DNA of 64,000 nt from Agaribacillus sp965228415 (GTDB lineage: Bacteria > Bacteroidota > Bacteroidia > Cytophagales > Cyclobacteriaceae): positions 7,998,001 to 8,062,000 of the forward strand of contig OZ245814.1 in the NCBI GenBank assembly GCA_965228415.1. The letters run 5' to 3'. The notes beneath the pieces were generated by a model that saw nothing but the letters and a program-made list of their open reading frames with translations, was not told the DNA's origin and did not search any database. The translations under genes were made by a program, and so were the position numbers. Positions 43,112-52,737 of this stretch are shown here, piece after piece. Position 1 is the first letter of the stretch. Each line of letters starts with the position of its first letter.

Positions 43112-43627
43112 TTATTTCGGGTTAAAAAGTGATATTTTCAGATAGTTGAAAGTTTCCGGGTTGTAGAAGTATTCCACTTTGTCGGCTACATTGACCATAC
43201 TCAGAATACCCCTGCTTCTGTCCGGCAGACCGGCCTGGTGGGTATTTGTTACGGCAGATGAAAAAGATATTTTATTCACATTCTCAGGTATGGCGTACAA
43301 GTCGAGATTCGGGTGTGGAGATACAAGATATGATTTGCCAATCATCGCCGGTTTAAACCCGCCTCTGAGGCCATCGATTTTAAACCCAAGCCCCTGGTCG
43401 GTTACGATAATAGACAATCCATGCCGGCGTGAAAGGCTTTTAATGATTACCCGGACCTCGGTGGCGGTATCTTTTACATTTTCGCAGGCATTAACAAATG
43501 CCTCGTTGAGCAGTAATTTTAACTTGACTTTTGAAATCGGGAGGTTTTCAATTTCAAATTGATCAATCCAGTCAATTAAGACAGCAAGGTTATTGACATC
43601 GGCCTTAAAACTATTGGTGGCTAGCAT
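43112..43627 (-). CDS. RsbW/SpoIIAB-like anti-sigma serine kinase ATPase
   Basis: This 171-residue protein contains a GHKL ATPase core: the N-box NEAFVNACENV (N41, E42, N46) and the G1 box VTDQGLGF (D77). It lacks a His-phosphorylation domain, so it belongs with the partner-switching kinases that phosphorylate a STAS antagonist and hold a sigma factor or other partner. It sits 39 bases after the STAS gene and directly before the phosphatase gene. No sigma factor of the matching type lies close by, so its target may be encoded elsewhere or be a different protein. Confidence 0.88.
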   Translation of the reverse strand: MLATNSFKADVNNLAVLIDWIDQFEIENLPISKVKLKLLLNEAFVNACENVKDTATEVRVIIKSLSRRHGLSIIVTDQGLGFKIDGLRGGFKPAMIGKSYLVSPHPNLDLYAIPENVNKISFSSAVTNTHQAGLPDRSRGILSMVNVADKVEYFYNPETFNYLKISLFNPK

Positions 43628-43666
43628 TTCTTAGCTTGGCTAGTTGAGCGATCCGGTGAGCAAGAT

Positions 43667-44005
43667 TTAGGCGAAACTCTGCACACACTTATTTTCATCA
43701 TTGTGAACTTCGAATACATTACCCAGTTGCATCAACTCCATCAACTCCATCACAGTCGGAGAGGCATTACACAATTTGAAATCACCGCCGAATTTTTTAG
43801 AGCTTTTCAAGCCTGAGATAATCGTACCAAACCCGGCGCTGTCTATAAAATCGATGCCTGCAAGATTCATGACAATGTTATTCTCATTTTCAGAAATCAA
43901 GCCTTTGAGTTCTGCCTTAATGCGGTAGGCGATGCGCGCATCCAGGTGGTCCATATCTTTAAATGAAACGATGGTCACATCGCTGACTTTTTTCGATTGC
44001 ATCAT
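43667..44005 (-). CDS. STAS-domain anti-sigma factor antagonist
   Basis: This 112-residue single STAS domain has the canonical phosphorylation loop NLAGIDFIDSAGFGTIISGL; Ser56 is the likely target of the RsbW-like kinase and of the PP2C phosphatase in the same operon. The N-terminus MMQSKKVSDVTIVSF and an ending near NVFEVHNDENKCVQSF match RsbV/SpoIIAA proteins. It starts 30 bases after the GH31 stop, so it may be transcribed with the glucosidase. Confidence 0.93.
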   Translation of the reverse strand: MMQSKKVSDVTIVSFKDMDHLDARIAYRIKAELKGLISENENNIVMNLAGIDFIDSAGFGTIISGLKSSKKFGGDFKLCNASPTVMELMELMQLGNVFEVHNDENKCVQSFA

Positions 44006-44035
44006 GATATTTTAAAATTTATGTTTAGTGTTTAC

Positions 44036-46420
44036 TTATTCAAAATCAATATTTATGCTTTCAAAATCGCGAATGACTTTGATGCTGAAGGTATTATCTT
44101 TTCGTTTTGTTACTTTTTTTGGTGTTTTTCCATCCTGGGATATTGAAATTTTATCAGCTTTTATGCCGTGAAAGATCAACGCTACATGACGGTAAGACGG
44201 AATAAAGTCCCCATGGGTGTATTGGATCAGGTGCAGGCTGTTTTCGTCGCCCAGCAATGAAAATGATTTAACGGAGCAAATCCCCTGTTCATAGGCAAAA
44301 TTGTCTCCGTGATCTTCATAGAGATGACTGATTTCCTCACCATTTTTGTAATAGACATGAAGCGTTAGTGTTTCCACCATTTTCTCTCCGATGTATTGCA
44401 TCACAGGAAAATGGGGAATTACACTTCCGCTTTTAGCAAATAATGGCATTTCATCAATTGGCGTATCTATCCAAACTTCTTCTCCTCCCTGATAATATTT
44501 ATCTGAAAAATAATAATACCATCCACCTTCGGGGAGATACAGCTTTCTTCCCGGTGCACCTGGCTCTGAAACAGGGCAGACCAGCAGATGGTCGCCAAAA
44601 CAAAATTCATCCTGTCGGTGATGGGTTTCCTTACGCTTTTGCTCAATGAAAACAAGTGGCCGAAGCATCGGCATTCCACGGATCGAACATTGCCAGAACG
44701 CCGTGTAAATATAGGGTAGGAGCTGATATCTTAAGTTGATAAACTTACGTACGATATCTTCGTATTCCTCGCCATAGGACCAGGGCTCCTGGTCCATCGT
44801 ATCTCCTGCTGAATGTGTTCTGAATAAAGGAGAAAATACCCCTAACTGTATCCATCGTGAAAATAATTCTCCATTCGAATCCTGCGTAAACCCACCGATA
44901 TCCGATCCCACGAATGAAATTCCTGAAACACTTAAGCGTTGGCATTGCACATTGGCAATTTGCAGATGTTCCCAGGTGGCTACATTATCTCCGGTCCAAA
45001 CCGCGGAATAGCGCTGAACCCCTGCATAGCCGGACCTTGTAATGGCAAAGGGACGTTTTGTTTTTTGAAGTTTGAGCAAACCTTCATAGGTGCTTCTCAC
45101 CATTTGCATCCCGTAAATGTTGTGTGCTTTTCGATGCGTGCAGGGATGTCCGTCAAAATTATGGCGCACGTCGTCGGGAAATGTTTCCATGCCAAAGACA
45201 GCGGGCTCATTCATATCGTTCCAGACCCCATCTACACCGATTTCTACAAATTCTTCGAAAAGTTTTCCCCACCATTCTCTTACTTCGGGATTGGTAAAAT
45301 CCGGGAAATTGCATTTGCCTGGCCAGACGGAGCCTTCCATTAGTGGTCCATCACCGCGCTGACAAAAATGTCCGTTTTCCAAACCCTCTATATATACCCA
45401 ATAATTATCATCGACCTTTATGCCAGGATCAATGATGACCACCGTCTTAAAGCCATCTTCCTTCAATTCCGAGATCATCCTTTTAGGATCGGGAAAATGA
45501 TCTTTGTTCCAGGTAAAGCACCTATAGCCGTCCATATAATCAATGTCAAGGTAAATGGCGTCGCAGGGGATTTTTTTAACCCGGAAGTTATGTGCCAGAT
45601 CTTTTACGGTACTTTCAGGATAGTAACTCCACCGGCACTGGTGATAGCCCAGGGCCCATTGGGGTGGCAATTTGTGCCTCCCGGTCAGATCACTGTATTT
45701 TTGCACTACCTCAAGTAATTGAGGGCCATGGATAAAATAATAGCATAACTCACCCCCATCTGCCCAAAAACTCGCAACATCCGGATCCTCTTTGCCGAAA
45801 TCGAAGTAGCTTTTGAAGGTATTGTCGAACAATATGCCATATCCGACACCGTGGTGCAGGCCAAGGTAAAACGGGATATTTCGATACAACGGATCTCTGT
45901 CCTTTTGATATCCATAGGTGTCACTGCCCCAGTTCGAATAACGCTTGCCCCTTAGGTTCAGATCACTGGGCTTATCACCCAGTCCATAAAAACACTCATC
46001 ATCCTGGATGCGCTTGCTGCAATAAACATAGTTACCGCCGTGATCGGAATTTTCCTCCCAGTGAACTCCCTTCTCATCTTCATTGATGACCTGGCCTGAC
46101 TTATCTTCAATCCGAAGCCGCATGGTTTCTTTTTCGATGTAACAGTTCAATGAAGCTGTTTTAACACAAATGGCGTTGTCAGACTCCTCTGTTTCGAACA
46201 GTGTAATATCGAAATTTGAATTTTCGATGGCATATGAAAAGTCATCCAGGAAAAACCCTCTCGGCGCCAGCCTGATTCTGATGATTTCATCGCTAAGCAC
46301 CTTTAGCTCCACTATTTCCTTTTTCCCTTTAAAATAGACCGTATTTTCTACCCTTTCATAGTGAACCAGTTGATTAAGCCCCTTTTTGGCCTTTTCAACG
46401 GTTTGATTCATATATACCAT
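44036..46420 (-). CDS. Alpha-glucosidase, glycoside hydrolase family 31
   Basis: This 794-residue enzyme has no signal peptide, so it is intracellular. An N-terminal beta domain contains DECFYGLGDKPSDLNLRGKR. The TIM barrel has the nucleophile Asp402 in DGVWNDMNEPAVFG and the acid/base Asp478 in WTGDNVATW, followed by GSDIGGF. The C-terminal beta domains contain LYLPEGGWYYYFSDKYY. It releases glucose from the ends of alpha-glucans or maltodextrins. It leads the minus-strand run ending in the partner-switching genes. Either of two Met codons (46420 or 46411) can be the start. Confidence 0.94.
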   Translation of the reverse strand: MVYMNQTVEKAKKGLNQLVHYERVENTVYFKGKKEIVELKVLSDEIIRIRLAPRGFFLDDFSYAIENSNFDITLFETEESDNAICVKTASLNCYIEKETMRLRIEDKSGQVINEDEKGVHWEENSDHGGNYVYCSKRIQDDECFYGLGDKPSDLNLRGKRYSNWGSDTYGYQKDRDPLYRNIPFYLGLHHGVGYGILFDNTFKSYFDFGKEDPDVASFWADGGELCYYFIHGPQLLEVVQKYSDLTGRHKLPPQWALGYHQCRWSYYPESTVKDLAHNFRVKKIPCDAIYLDIDYMDGYRCFTWNKDHFPDPKRMISELKEDGFKTVVIIDPGIKVDDNYWVYIEGLENGHFCQRGDGPLMEGSVWPGKCNFPDFTNPEVREWWGKLFEEFVEIGVDGVWNDMNEPAVFGMETFPDDVRHNFDGHPCTHRKAHNIYGMQMVRSTYEGLLKLQKTKRPFAITRSGYAGVQRYSAVWTGDNVATWEHLQIANVQCQRLSVSGISFVGSDIGGFTQDSNGELFSRWIQLGVFSPLFRTHSAGDTMDQEPWSYGEEYEDIVRKFINLRYQLLPYIYTAFWQCSIRGMPMLRPLVFIEQKRKETHHRQDEFCFGDHLLVCPVSEPGAPGRKLYLPEGGWYYYFSDKYYQGGEEVWIDTPIDEMPLFAKSGSVIPHFPVMQYIGEKMVETLTLHVYYKNGEEISHLYEDHGDNFAYEQGICSVKSFSLLGDENSLHLIQYTHGDFIPSYRHVALIFHGIKADKISISQDGKTPKKVTKRKDNTFSIKVIRDFESINIDFE

Positions 46421-46919
46421 TTTTGTCTTTCTGCTTAATGTTATGTGATATATTTTAAATTTTTGGAGGTGTAAGGACAGGCCGCGTCAAAGGTCATGCT
46501 CCTGTTACCGATGCCTTGTGGCTTTTAGCCTACAATCCCCCTTAAGCTGGTTTTATAATCTTGTGAAAACGTTTTTGTTAATTTTTTATTCACCTGTTGA
46601 ATGATGCGCTGGTTACAAGTTATGAGGGACTGTTGCCATAAGCCATTGAAAAGGTAAATAGGTAAAGTATTTTATACCAGACCCTGCTAATTACTACAAC
46701 ACTACTCTATCTAAAAACCTGATCAATAGCTGGTATTGTGAATGTCAAAATCCCTCAACATTTTAAGACTTGGTTTACAAGTCTAATGTCAGGTCAAATG
46801 TAGACAGGAACCTGGCAACCATGCATCAGTAAAAGCGCTGAAAATTAGAATTATGAGTTTTGCCTATTATCGCTACACGAAACCTTGCCGGCAAAAAGTA
46901 TGAGTCCCGGAAGTAAAGC

Positions 46920-46980
46920 AAGGCAATCGATCGAAAAGAGCCTTATAGACACCCGGAGGGCCGACAGGGAGGATTGCCTT
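46920..46980. repeat. Inverted repeat closing a 43-base GC-rich segment
   Basis: The perfect 9-bp arms AAGGCAATC (46920-46928) and GATTGCCTT (46972-46980) enclose a region clearly richer in GC than its surroundings. The right arm is followed by ATTTTTAAA. A structured RNA domain is possible; I do not recognise a known family. Confidence 0.45.
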
Positions 46981-47112
46981 ATTTTTAAATGGAATGTTAA
47001 GGTGGTCCGGTTAGTAGGAAAATCCCTTATTAGCTGCTATTAAAATAATTTATTTTGATGATGGTTGCCTATGATTTAATTTCCTTAAATTAGTTTACCT
47101 CCTGTTTGCAAG

Positions 47113-47133
47113 GGCTGAAAATATTTTCCAGCC
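47113..47133 (+). terminator. Hairpin with downstream T-rich tract
   Basis: GGCTGAAAA (47113-47121) pairs with TTTTCCAGCC (47124-47133) with one bulged C and a two-base gap. ACACAATTTTT follows. It could terminate a plus-strand transcript that begins in the gap upstream. Confidence 0.4.
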
Positions 47134-47314
47134 ACACAATTTTTAGCTTTACCGTTAAATAGATCCGCCAGTCGACGAAAACAACTTTCAGCCCCGAACC
47201 AACCGTAAATCCCTCCAAGAATTATTATATTCAAAGTATTTTTTTTAAATTTTGAACTATTTTAAATGAAGGCATCAGAACTGTTGCTCATTTTTAGATT
47301 AACCCGGTTTATGC

Positions 47315-47911
47315 GTGGAAAATCTTAAGGACATAGATATTTCTGTAGAGTCTGAGATAATTAAAAAATTAAATAAAGGAGATGTAAAAGCTTTTAACCA
47401 ATTATTTTTAAGCTACAACAAAAGAATTTTTTATTTTTCTTTAGGCTTTATAAAATCAGCTGAAGAGGCAGAAGAGACCGTTAATGAGGTTTTTCTAAAA
47501 GTTTGGGAAAACAAGGAAAAGATCAGGGCCGACCGCTCATTTGAGTCCTACCTGAAAGTGATGGCCAGAAACATGATTTATAATAAGTTAAGAAAGAAAA
47601 GCCATCAAAAGGATTACATTAGATATGTGCAAAACTATATTGTAGTCAGCCACAACTATACAGAAGAAAAAGTCAATTTTTCAGAACTTAAAACAGCCTA
47701 TCTGTCGATCATTGAAAACCTTTCCCCGAGACAAAAAAAGATCTTCAAATTAAGTAGAGAAAGAGGCTTATCCCATCAGGAAATAGCAGCCCAAATGGAT
47801 ATTTCCGTGCGATTGGTGAAAGATCAGATCACCAAAGCTTTAAAGACAATCAGAGACAAAGTAAAATCAAAAGGTTACTCGCTTTACACCTTGTTTTTAT
47901 CTGTCATTTAA
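47315..47911 (+). CDS. ECF RNA polymerase sigma-70 factor
   Basis: This 198-residue protein starts with GTG at 47315; an ATG at 47311 is in another frame and stops at once. Region 2 reads AFNQLFLSYNKRIFYFSLGF and EETVNEVFLKVWENKEKIR. Region 4 reads LSPRQKKIFKLSRERGLSHQ and EIAAQMDISVRLVKDQITKA. It heads the fecR, susC, susD, FG-GAP locus on the plus strand. The C-terminal tail GYSLYTLFLSVI is hydrophobic, as in the sigma factor at 28538-29110. Confidence 0.94.
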   Translation: MENLKDIDISVESEIIKKLNKGDVKAFNQLFLSYNKRIFYFSLGFIKSAEEAEETVNEVFLKVWENKEKIRADRSFESYLKVMARNMIYNKLRKKSHQKDYIRYVQNYIVVSHNYTEEKVNFSELKTAYLSIIENLSPRQKKIFKLSRERGLSHQEIAAQMDISVRLVKDQITKALKTIRDKVKSKGYSLYTLFLSVI

Positions 47912-48075
47912 TATCTCCTGTTCGCAAAGTCTTTTTTGCGCATAAAAAAAATCAAAAAATTTATGTACCTGTGTTGGACTTAAGTGTACTTGTATTAAGG
48001 ACACTTGCTAAGCACGGGTGTCAAACCAGTAATGGCAGGGTTTGTTAATGACTAATTTTTTTAAATAAAAAGGCA

Positions 48076-49080
48076 ATGTTTTTTGAAGCAATAAAAAGGT
48101 ATTTTCATAATAATACACCTCCAAAAGAAACATCTGAAATATTAAAAACAATCAGAAAAGGTGAAATTGAAGATGAAATAAAGGATGGCATGGACAGGCT
48201 TTGGGGAAAGGAAAAACCGGAAAATCAGTTGGAAGAGGCGCCCGACGGAAAAGAAATGCTTGAAAATTTTCATATGAAACATATGGGGCAGAAACCTGTC
48301 TACAGTGACCGGCAGCCGTTTTTACCATTGCGCCCTTTCCTGAAAGTAGCGGCTATCATTTTTATTGTTGTCGGTATAGGCGCGTATTTTTATGTTAATC
48401 AATATACCGGCGCGAAAAATGATCAGATCGGGAAAAATGATATAAGGTTTCTCAATAAGGCCATTCCGTTTGGACAAAAGCTGACCATCAAGCTTAGTGA
48501 TGGATCTACCGTTAAGATAAATTCGGGCAGTACCCTCAAATATCCAGAGTCTTTTAAACATGACAGAAGGGAAGTTTATTTGGAAGGAGAAGCCTTTTTT
48601 GAGGTCCAGCGGGACGAAAACAGGCCTTTTATTGTACATTCTAAAAAGCTGGAAACCATTGTGTTGGGCACATCATTCAACATCCGCGCCTACAAGGAGG
48701 ATGAAAAAGTAGAAGTCGCCGTAGTAACCGGAAAAGTTAAAGTAAAAAGAGAGTCCACTGACAATGACAGTGAAGTTGTTTTACTTCCCTCTGAAATGGT
48801 CATTGTGGATAAGCTGGAGATGGAGAAAATTGAGTTCACCCCTGAAAAGGTAATCAGCTGGAAAGATAATATCATTCACTTCGAAAAGGCTTCATTTGAG
48901 GAAGTAACAAAGATTTTAGAGCGGTGGTATGGGGTAACCTTTATCATGGAAACCGGGGGAGTAAAAGGAAGATTTGAAGGCTCCTTTCAGAATCTAAGCC
49001 TGGAAGAAGTTTTAAAAGGATTGAATTATACCACCAAATTCGATTTCAAAATTGAGGGAGATATTGTGCGCATCTATTAG
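48076..49080 (+). CDS. FecR-family anti-sigma factor
   Basis: This 334-residue protein has a cytoplasmic N-terminal part with MFFEAIKRYFHNNTPPKETS and one membrane helix at about 89-107 (LKVAAIIFIVVGIGAYFYV). The FecR domain contains INSGSTLKYPESFKHDRREV, GEAFFEVQRDENRPF and VLGTSFNIRAY. The DUF4974 domain at the end contains ASFEEVTKILERWYGVTF. It closely resembles the FecR at 27383-28420, for example in the LERWYGVTF/IERWYGVTF segment. It lies 164 bases after the sigma gene. Confidence 0.95.
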   Translation: MFFEAIKRYFHNNTPPKETSEILKTIRKGEIEDEIKDGMDRLWGKEKPENQLEEAPDGKEMLENFHMKHMGQKPVYSDRQPFLPLRPFLKVAAIIFIVVGIGAYFYVNQYTGAKNDQIGKNDIRFLNKAIPFGQKLTIKLSDGSTVKINSGSTLKYPESFKHDRREVYLEGEAFFEVQRDENRPFIVHSKKLETIVLGTSFNIRAYKEDEKVEVAVVTGKVKVKRESTDNDSEVVLLPSEMVIVDKLEMEKIEFTPEKVISWKDNIIHFEKASFEEVTKILERWYGVTFIMETGGVKGRFEGSFQNLSLEEVLKGLNYTTKFDFKIEGDIVRIY

Positions 49081-49174
49081 AGCAAATATTTACACATTTA
49101 TAAAATCTAACAAATGAGAAATTAACTACTAAATAACGACGTGACTATGAAAATAAAAAGAGATACAGGCTAAC

Positions 49175-49212
49175 AAAAAAGCCGGATTAGAAATCCGGCC
49201 TAAAGGTTTTTC
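49175..49212 (+). terminator. Hairpin in the FecR-SusC gap (possible attenuator)
   Basis: GCCGGATT (49181-49188) and AATCCGGC (49192-49199) form a perfect 8-bp stem with a three-base loop. An A6 run precedes it and a T5 run (49207-49211) follows after seven bases. It stands between fecR and susC, where partial read-through would let receptor and anti-sigma levels differ. Confidence 0.6.
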
Positions 49213-49299
49213 TCCATGCTTTCAGATCATTTGGCCGTGACATGTAGCATTCGGAGAATCGTTCATGAAAATTTATTAGAATCATAAACATTTAAAAAT

Positions 49300-52200
49300 A
49301 TGAAATGGAATTTACCAAAACAAATCCTTATTATGTCGAAATACGTATTTTACGGAACCCTGATACAGACAATGCTATGCAGCTTTCTGTTTTCTAAGGA
49401 TTTAAATGGCCAGCATAAACCTCTAAATGAGATCTATATATCCATTGATAATAAAAATGCCAGTTTAAAAGAGATTTTTGCTTCCATTACTGAACAAACC
49501 GAATTATATTTTACTTACAACAGCGAGAATGTAAACGATCAAATACAGGTTAGACAGACCGTTAATCAAAATAATCTGAATTATTTCCTTAGAAAGTTAT
49601 CCAGGGATCACAAGCTAGGCTTTAAGCGCGTTAATAATCATATCTTTGTCATCAACAGAGGAAGCAAGACCAAAGCTATTGAGGATATCATTCTGCCAAG
49701 TGAAGGGATGCTTGAAAAAATCACGGGTAAGGTGACTTCCGAAGATGATAGCGAACCGCTTCCGGGTGTAAGCATATTACTAAAGGGGACCACTAACGGT
49801 GTCATTACAGATCCTGAAGGTAACTACACCATCACAGCTCCTGTGGGAGGCATCCTGGTATTTTCTTTTGTGGGCTACAAAACACAGGAAAGAGTTATTG
49901 GCAATGAAAGTGTGATCAACGTTCAAATGATTCCGGACCTCGAGCACTTGGAGGAAATAGTTGTAGTCGGGTACGGTGTCCAGAAGAAAAGCAATGTGAG
50001 TGGTTCCATTGTATCGGTTGGCGCAGATGATATTGCCAGGACTCAAAATTCAAGTTTTGACGCGGCATTACAGGGAAAAGTACCGGGGGTATATGTAACA
50101 ACCAATGGCGGCCAGCCAGGTGGTGGTGTATCTATTCGAATTCGTGGCGCCGGCACAATCAATAACAGTAACCCGCTATATGTAATTGATGGTGTCATTA
50201 TTGGCGCGGGCAATGATGAGAATTTCAACCCCCTGGTAGCCATTAACCCGAACGATATAGAAAGTATTGATATCCTGAAGGATGCTGCATCGGCGGCCAT
50301 TTATGGAGCCAGGGCGGCAAACGGGGTTGTGCTGATTACTACCAAAAGAGGAAAATCGGGTAAGCCACAGGTATCGTATAGCGCCTATGCCGGCATACAA
50401 AAAGCTGTCAATAATTTAACAAGACCGTTAAATGCCGCCGAATACGCCACCCGAATGAACACGGCCTTCGCCGCTGCCGGCGAAGCGGAGCCTTTTCCCA
50501 ACCCCGCTTCATTGGGTGAAGGAACCAACTATTTGGATGAAGTTATCGGAGATGGTTTTATTACCGACCATCAATTATCCATTTCCGGAGGGTCCGAAAA
50601 GAGTAACTACTACGTGTCAATGAACTATTTTGACAATGATGGTATTATGCTGGAGACCTTCCAGCGACGTTTCTCAATACGGGCTAATACAGATCATCAG
50701 CTAAGTGAAAAAGTTAAGGTAGGTAACAGCCTTTTCTATAGCAGAGGCAACAGGTTCGATAATGATGCAGGCCTGAGAACCTTTATTCATGGAAGTTTTA
50801 CCAGTTTATATCTGGCCCTACCAACAACCCCCGTATTTGACCCTTCAACTTCTACCGGCTATGGCGGGCCCACTGATACCCGGCTGGAAAGAAGAAGAAA
50901 CCAGGTTTCATTCTATGAATTACCAGATAGGGACAATTCGAGCGACAGGGTGTTAGGCAACGTATATTTGGAATATTCTCCCATTCCAGGTCTTAAATTC
51001 AGAACTTCTTATTCGGCAGATATCCAGAATACGAGCAATTATATCTTCACCCCGAGATTTGAGGAGGGGCTGATCAATTCGGATGGCAGGTCAGTAGTCA
51101 ATCAGTTGAGAGATAACTCATTCTTTTGGCTGTGGGAAAATACGGTTACCTATACCGGCTCCATCGGAAAAAATAATTTTTCTATCACAGGAGGTACTAC
51201 TGCCCAGGAACTGAAGTTCAGAAAGTTCGAGTCGCAGGCTGAGTATGAGATTGGCGAATTTACAGAGATCATGAGCAGTGCTTCTATTTTGACCGCCAAC
51301 AGTGAAAGTTTTGAAGAATCCCTGGCCTCTGTTTTTGGCAGGGTTACGTACGATTACGACAACAAATACCTGTTTACTTTTGCCGTCAGAAGGGATGGGT
51401 CTTCCAAATTTGGACCTGATAACAAGTTTGGGGTTTTTCCCTCATTTACCGCCGGATGGCGCGTTTCTGAGGAGCCATTCTTTGTAAAAGACGGATTATT
51501 TACTGATTTGAAAATAAGAGGTGGCTGGGGACAGGTCGGATCAGATGCTATTGGTAATTTTAAATACCTGGCTACGCTGAATTCTACGTTTAATTACGCA
51601 TTTGGTAATCAGAACGGAATAACCTCTATTGGTACAGCCCTGGAAAACTTAGCCAACGCGGGTGTACAATGGGAAACTGCCACCGAATATAATTTTGGTT
51701 TTGATGCTGGATTTTTGGATGGCAAGCTTTCGTTTTCAGCCGAGTATTATAACAGAACCAGAAACGATATGTTGCTTACACTACCTCTTCCAGGAGTTTC
51801 CGGCCTGAAAGAAACAATTGCGAATGTAGGCGAGCTGGTAAACAAAGGATTTGAATTCGCTGCAGGCTATCGTAAGGTTACCGGAGATGTTACTTTCGAT
51901 TTCAACGCAAACCTGTCAACCATCAGCAGTGAGGTGGTAGACCTGGGGGGATTGCAGGAGATTGTTGCTTTTAACTATTCAGGATCCGGATCAACGATTT
52001 TAATTCGACCCGGTGAACCGTTGGGATCTTTTTATACCCGAAGAGGCGACGGCATATTCCAAACGCAGGCCGAGGTGGAAGCGGCCAATGCTATTGACGG
52101 AAATGATGCGACCCCATTTCAAAATGTAGATACCGCACCAGGCGACTTCAGGTGGAAAGACCTGAATGGTGATGGCAGAGTGGACAATGACGACAAGGAA

Positions 52201-52719
52201 CTCGCCGGCAGTCCAATACCAAAATTCACCTATGGTTTTGGCGCTAATATGAATTACAAAAATTTTGACCTGAGCTTTCAATTCTTTGGTGTACAGGGAA
52301 ATAAGATCCTAAATATTACCAGATCGCTGATCGAAGGAAGTGGCAGGACTTTCAACAAAAGCAGTACTGTATTAAACGGTTGGAGCGGCCCTGGAACAAG
52401 CAATACCATTCCAAGAGCAATCACTACTGACCCGAATCAAAACGGGATTTTGAGTGATCACTTCATAGAAGATGGGTCCTACCTGAGGTTAAGAAATTTG
52501 CAGATAGGTTATACTTTACCGGAGGGAATTTTATCGCCGCTTGGCGTCTCGACAGCCAGGGTATATGTGGCAGGTCAAAACCTGTTTGTTTTAACCGGTT
52601 ATTCAGGAATCGATCCGGAAGTCGGATTTGACGAAAATAACAGTGCTGTTGCCGGTGTGGATAATGACCTGTATCCTCAGGTTAGAACCTGGTCTGTTGG
52701 TGTAAATGTTAGTTTTTAA
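49300..52719 (+). CDS. SusC-family TonB-dependent receptor with STN signalling domain
   Basis: This 1,139-residue receptor has a signal of about 37 residues (cleavage near DLNGQ) and an STN domain at about 45-118. The carboxypeptidase-regulatory-like domain covers about 140-212 (ITGKVTSEDDSEPLPGVSIL). The plug starts at EEIVVVGYGVQKKSNVSGSI and includes YGARAANGVVLITTKRG. The barrel ends with YVAGQNLFVLTGYSGIDPEV and a terminal VGVNVSF. Its N-terminus resembles that of the SusC at 23809-27204 (both have the MSKY...GT start segment), so the two loci share ancestry. SusD follows after 18 bases. Confidence 0.97.
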   Translation: MKWNLPKQILIMSKYVFYGTLIQTMLCSFLFSKDLNGQHKPLNEIYISIDNKNASLKEIFASITEQTELYFTYNSENVNDQIQVRQTVNQNNLNYFLRKLSRDHKLGFKRVNNHIFVINRGSKTKAIEDIILPSEGMLEKITGKVTSEDDSEPLPGVSILLKGTTNGVITDPEGNYTITAPVGGILVFSFVGYKTQERVIGNESVINVQMIPDLEHLEEIVVVGYGVQKKSNVSGSIVSVGADDIARTQNSSFDAALQGKVPGVYVTTNGGQPGGGVSIRIRGAGTINNSNPLYVIDGVIIGAGNDENFNPLVAINPNDIESIDILKDAASAAIYGARAANGVVLITTKRGKSGKPQVSYSAYAGIQKAVNNLTRPLNAAEYATRMNTAFAAAGEAEPFPNPASLGEGTNYLDEVIGDGFITDHQLSISGGSEKSNYYVSMNYFDNDGIMLETFQRRFSIRANTDHQLSEKVKVGNSLFYSRGNRFDNDAGLRTFIHGSFTSLYLALPTTPVFDPSTSTGYGGPTDTRLERRRNQVSFYELPDRDNSSDRVLGNVYLEYSPIPGLKFRTSYSADIQNTSNYIFTPRFEEGLINSDGRSVVNQLRDNSFFWLWENTVTYTGSIGKNNFSITGGTTAQELKFRKFESQAEYEIGEFTEIMSSASILTANSESFEESLASVFGRVTYDYDNKYLFTFAVRRDGSSKFGPDNKFGVFPSFTAGWRVSEEPFFVKDGLFTDLKIRGGWGQVGSDAIGNFKYLATLNSTFNYAFGNQNGITSIGTALENLANAGVQWETATEYNFGFDAGFLDGKLSFSAEYYNRTRNDMLLTLPLPGVSGLKETIANVGELVNKGFEFAAGYRKVTGDVTFDFNANLSTISSEVVDLGGLQEIVAFNYSGSGSTILIRPGEPLGSFYTRRGDGIFQTQAEVEAANAIDGNDATPFQNVDTAPGDFRWKDLNGDGRVDNDDKELAGSPIPKFTYGFGANMNYKNFDLSFQFFGVQGNKILNITRSLIEGSGRTFNKSSTVLNGWSGPGTSNTIPRAITTDPNQNGILSDHFIEDGSYLRLRNLQIGYTLPEGILSPLGVSTARVYVAGQNLFVLTGYSGIDPEVGFDENNSAVAGVDNDLYPQVRTWSVGVNVSF

Positions 52720-52737
52720 TGGTGAAAAATTAATATT

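Larger units (their letters stand above)
46421..47314. other. Long intergenic region with several hairpins
   Basis: These 894 bases separate the GH31 gene (minus) and the third ECF sigma gene (plus), with no believable reading frame. Three inverted repeats stand out: 46766-46784 (AGACTTG/CAAGTCT), 46920-46980 (AAGGCAATC/GATTGCCTT around 43 bases) and 47113-47133 (GGCTG-AAAA/TTTT-C-CAGCC, followed by ACACAATTTTT). Together they could outline an unannotated small RNA, or leader structures. Confidence 0.5.
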
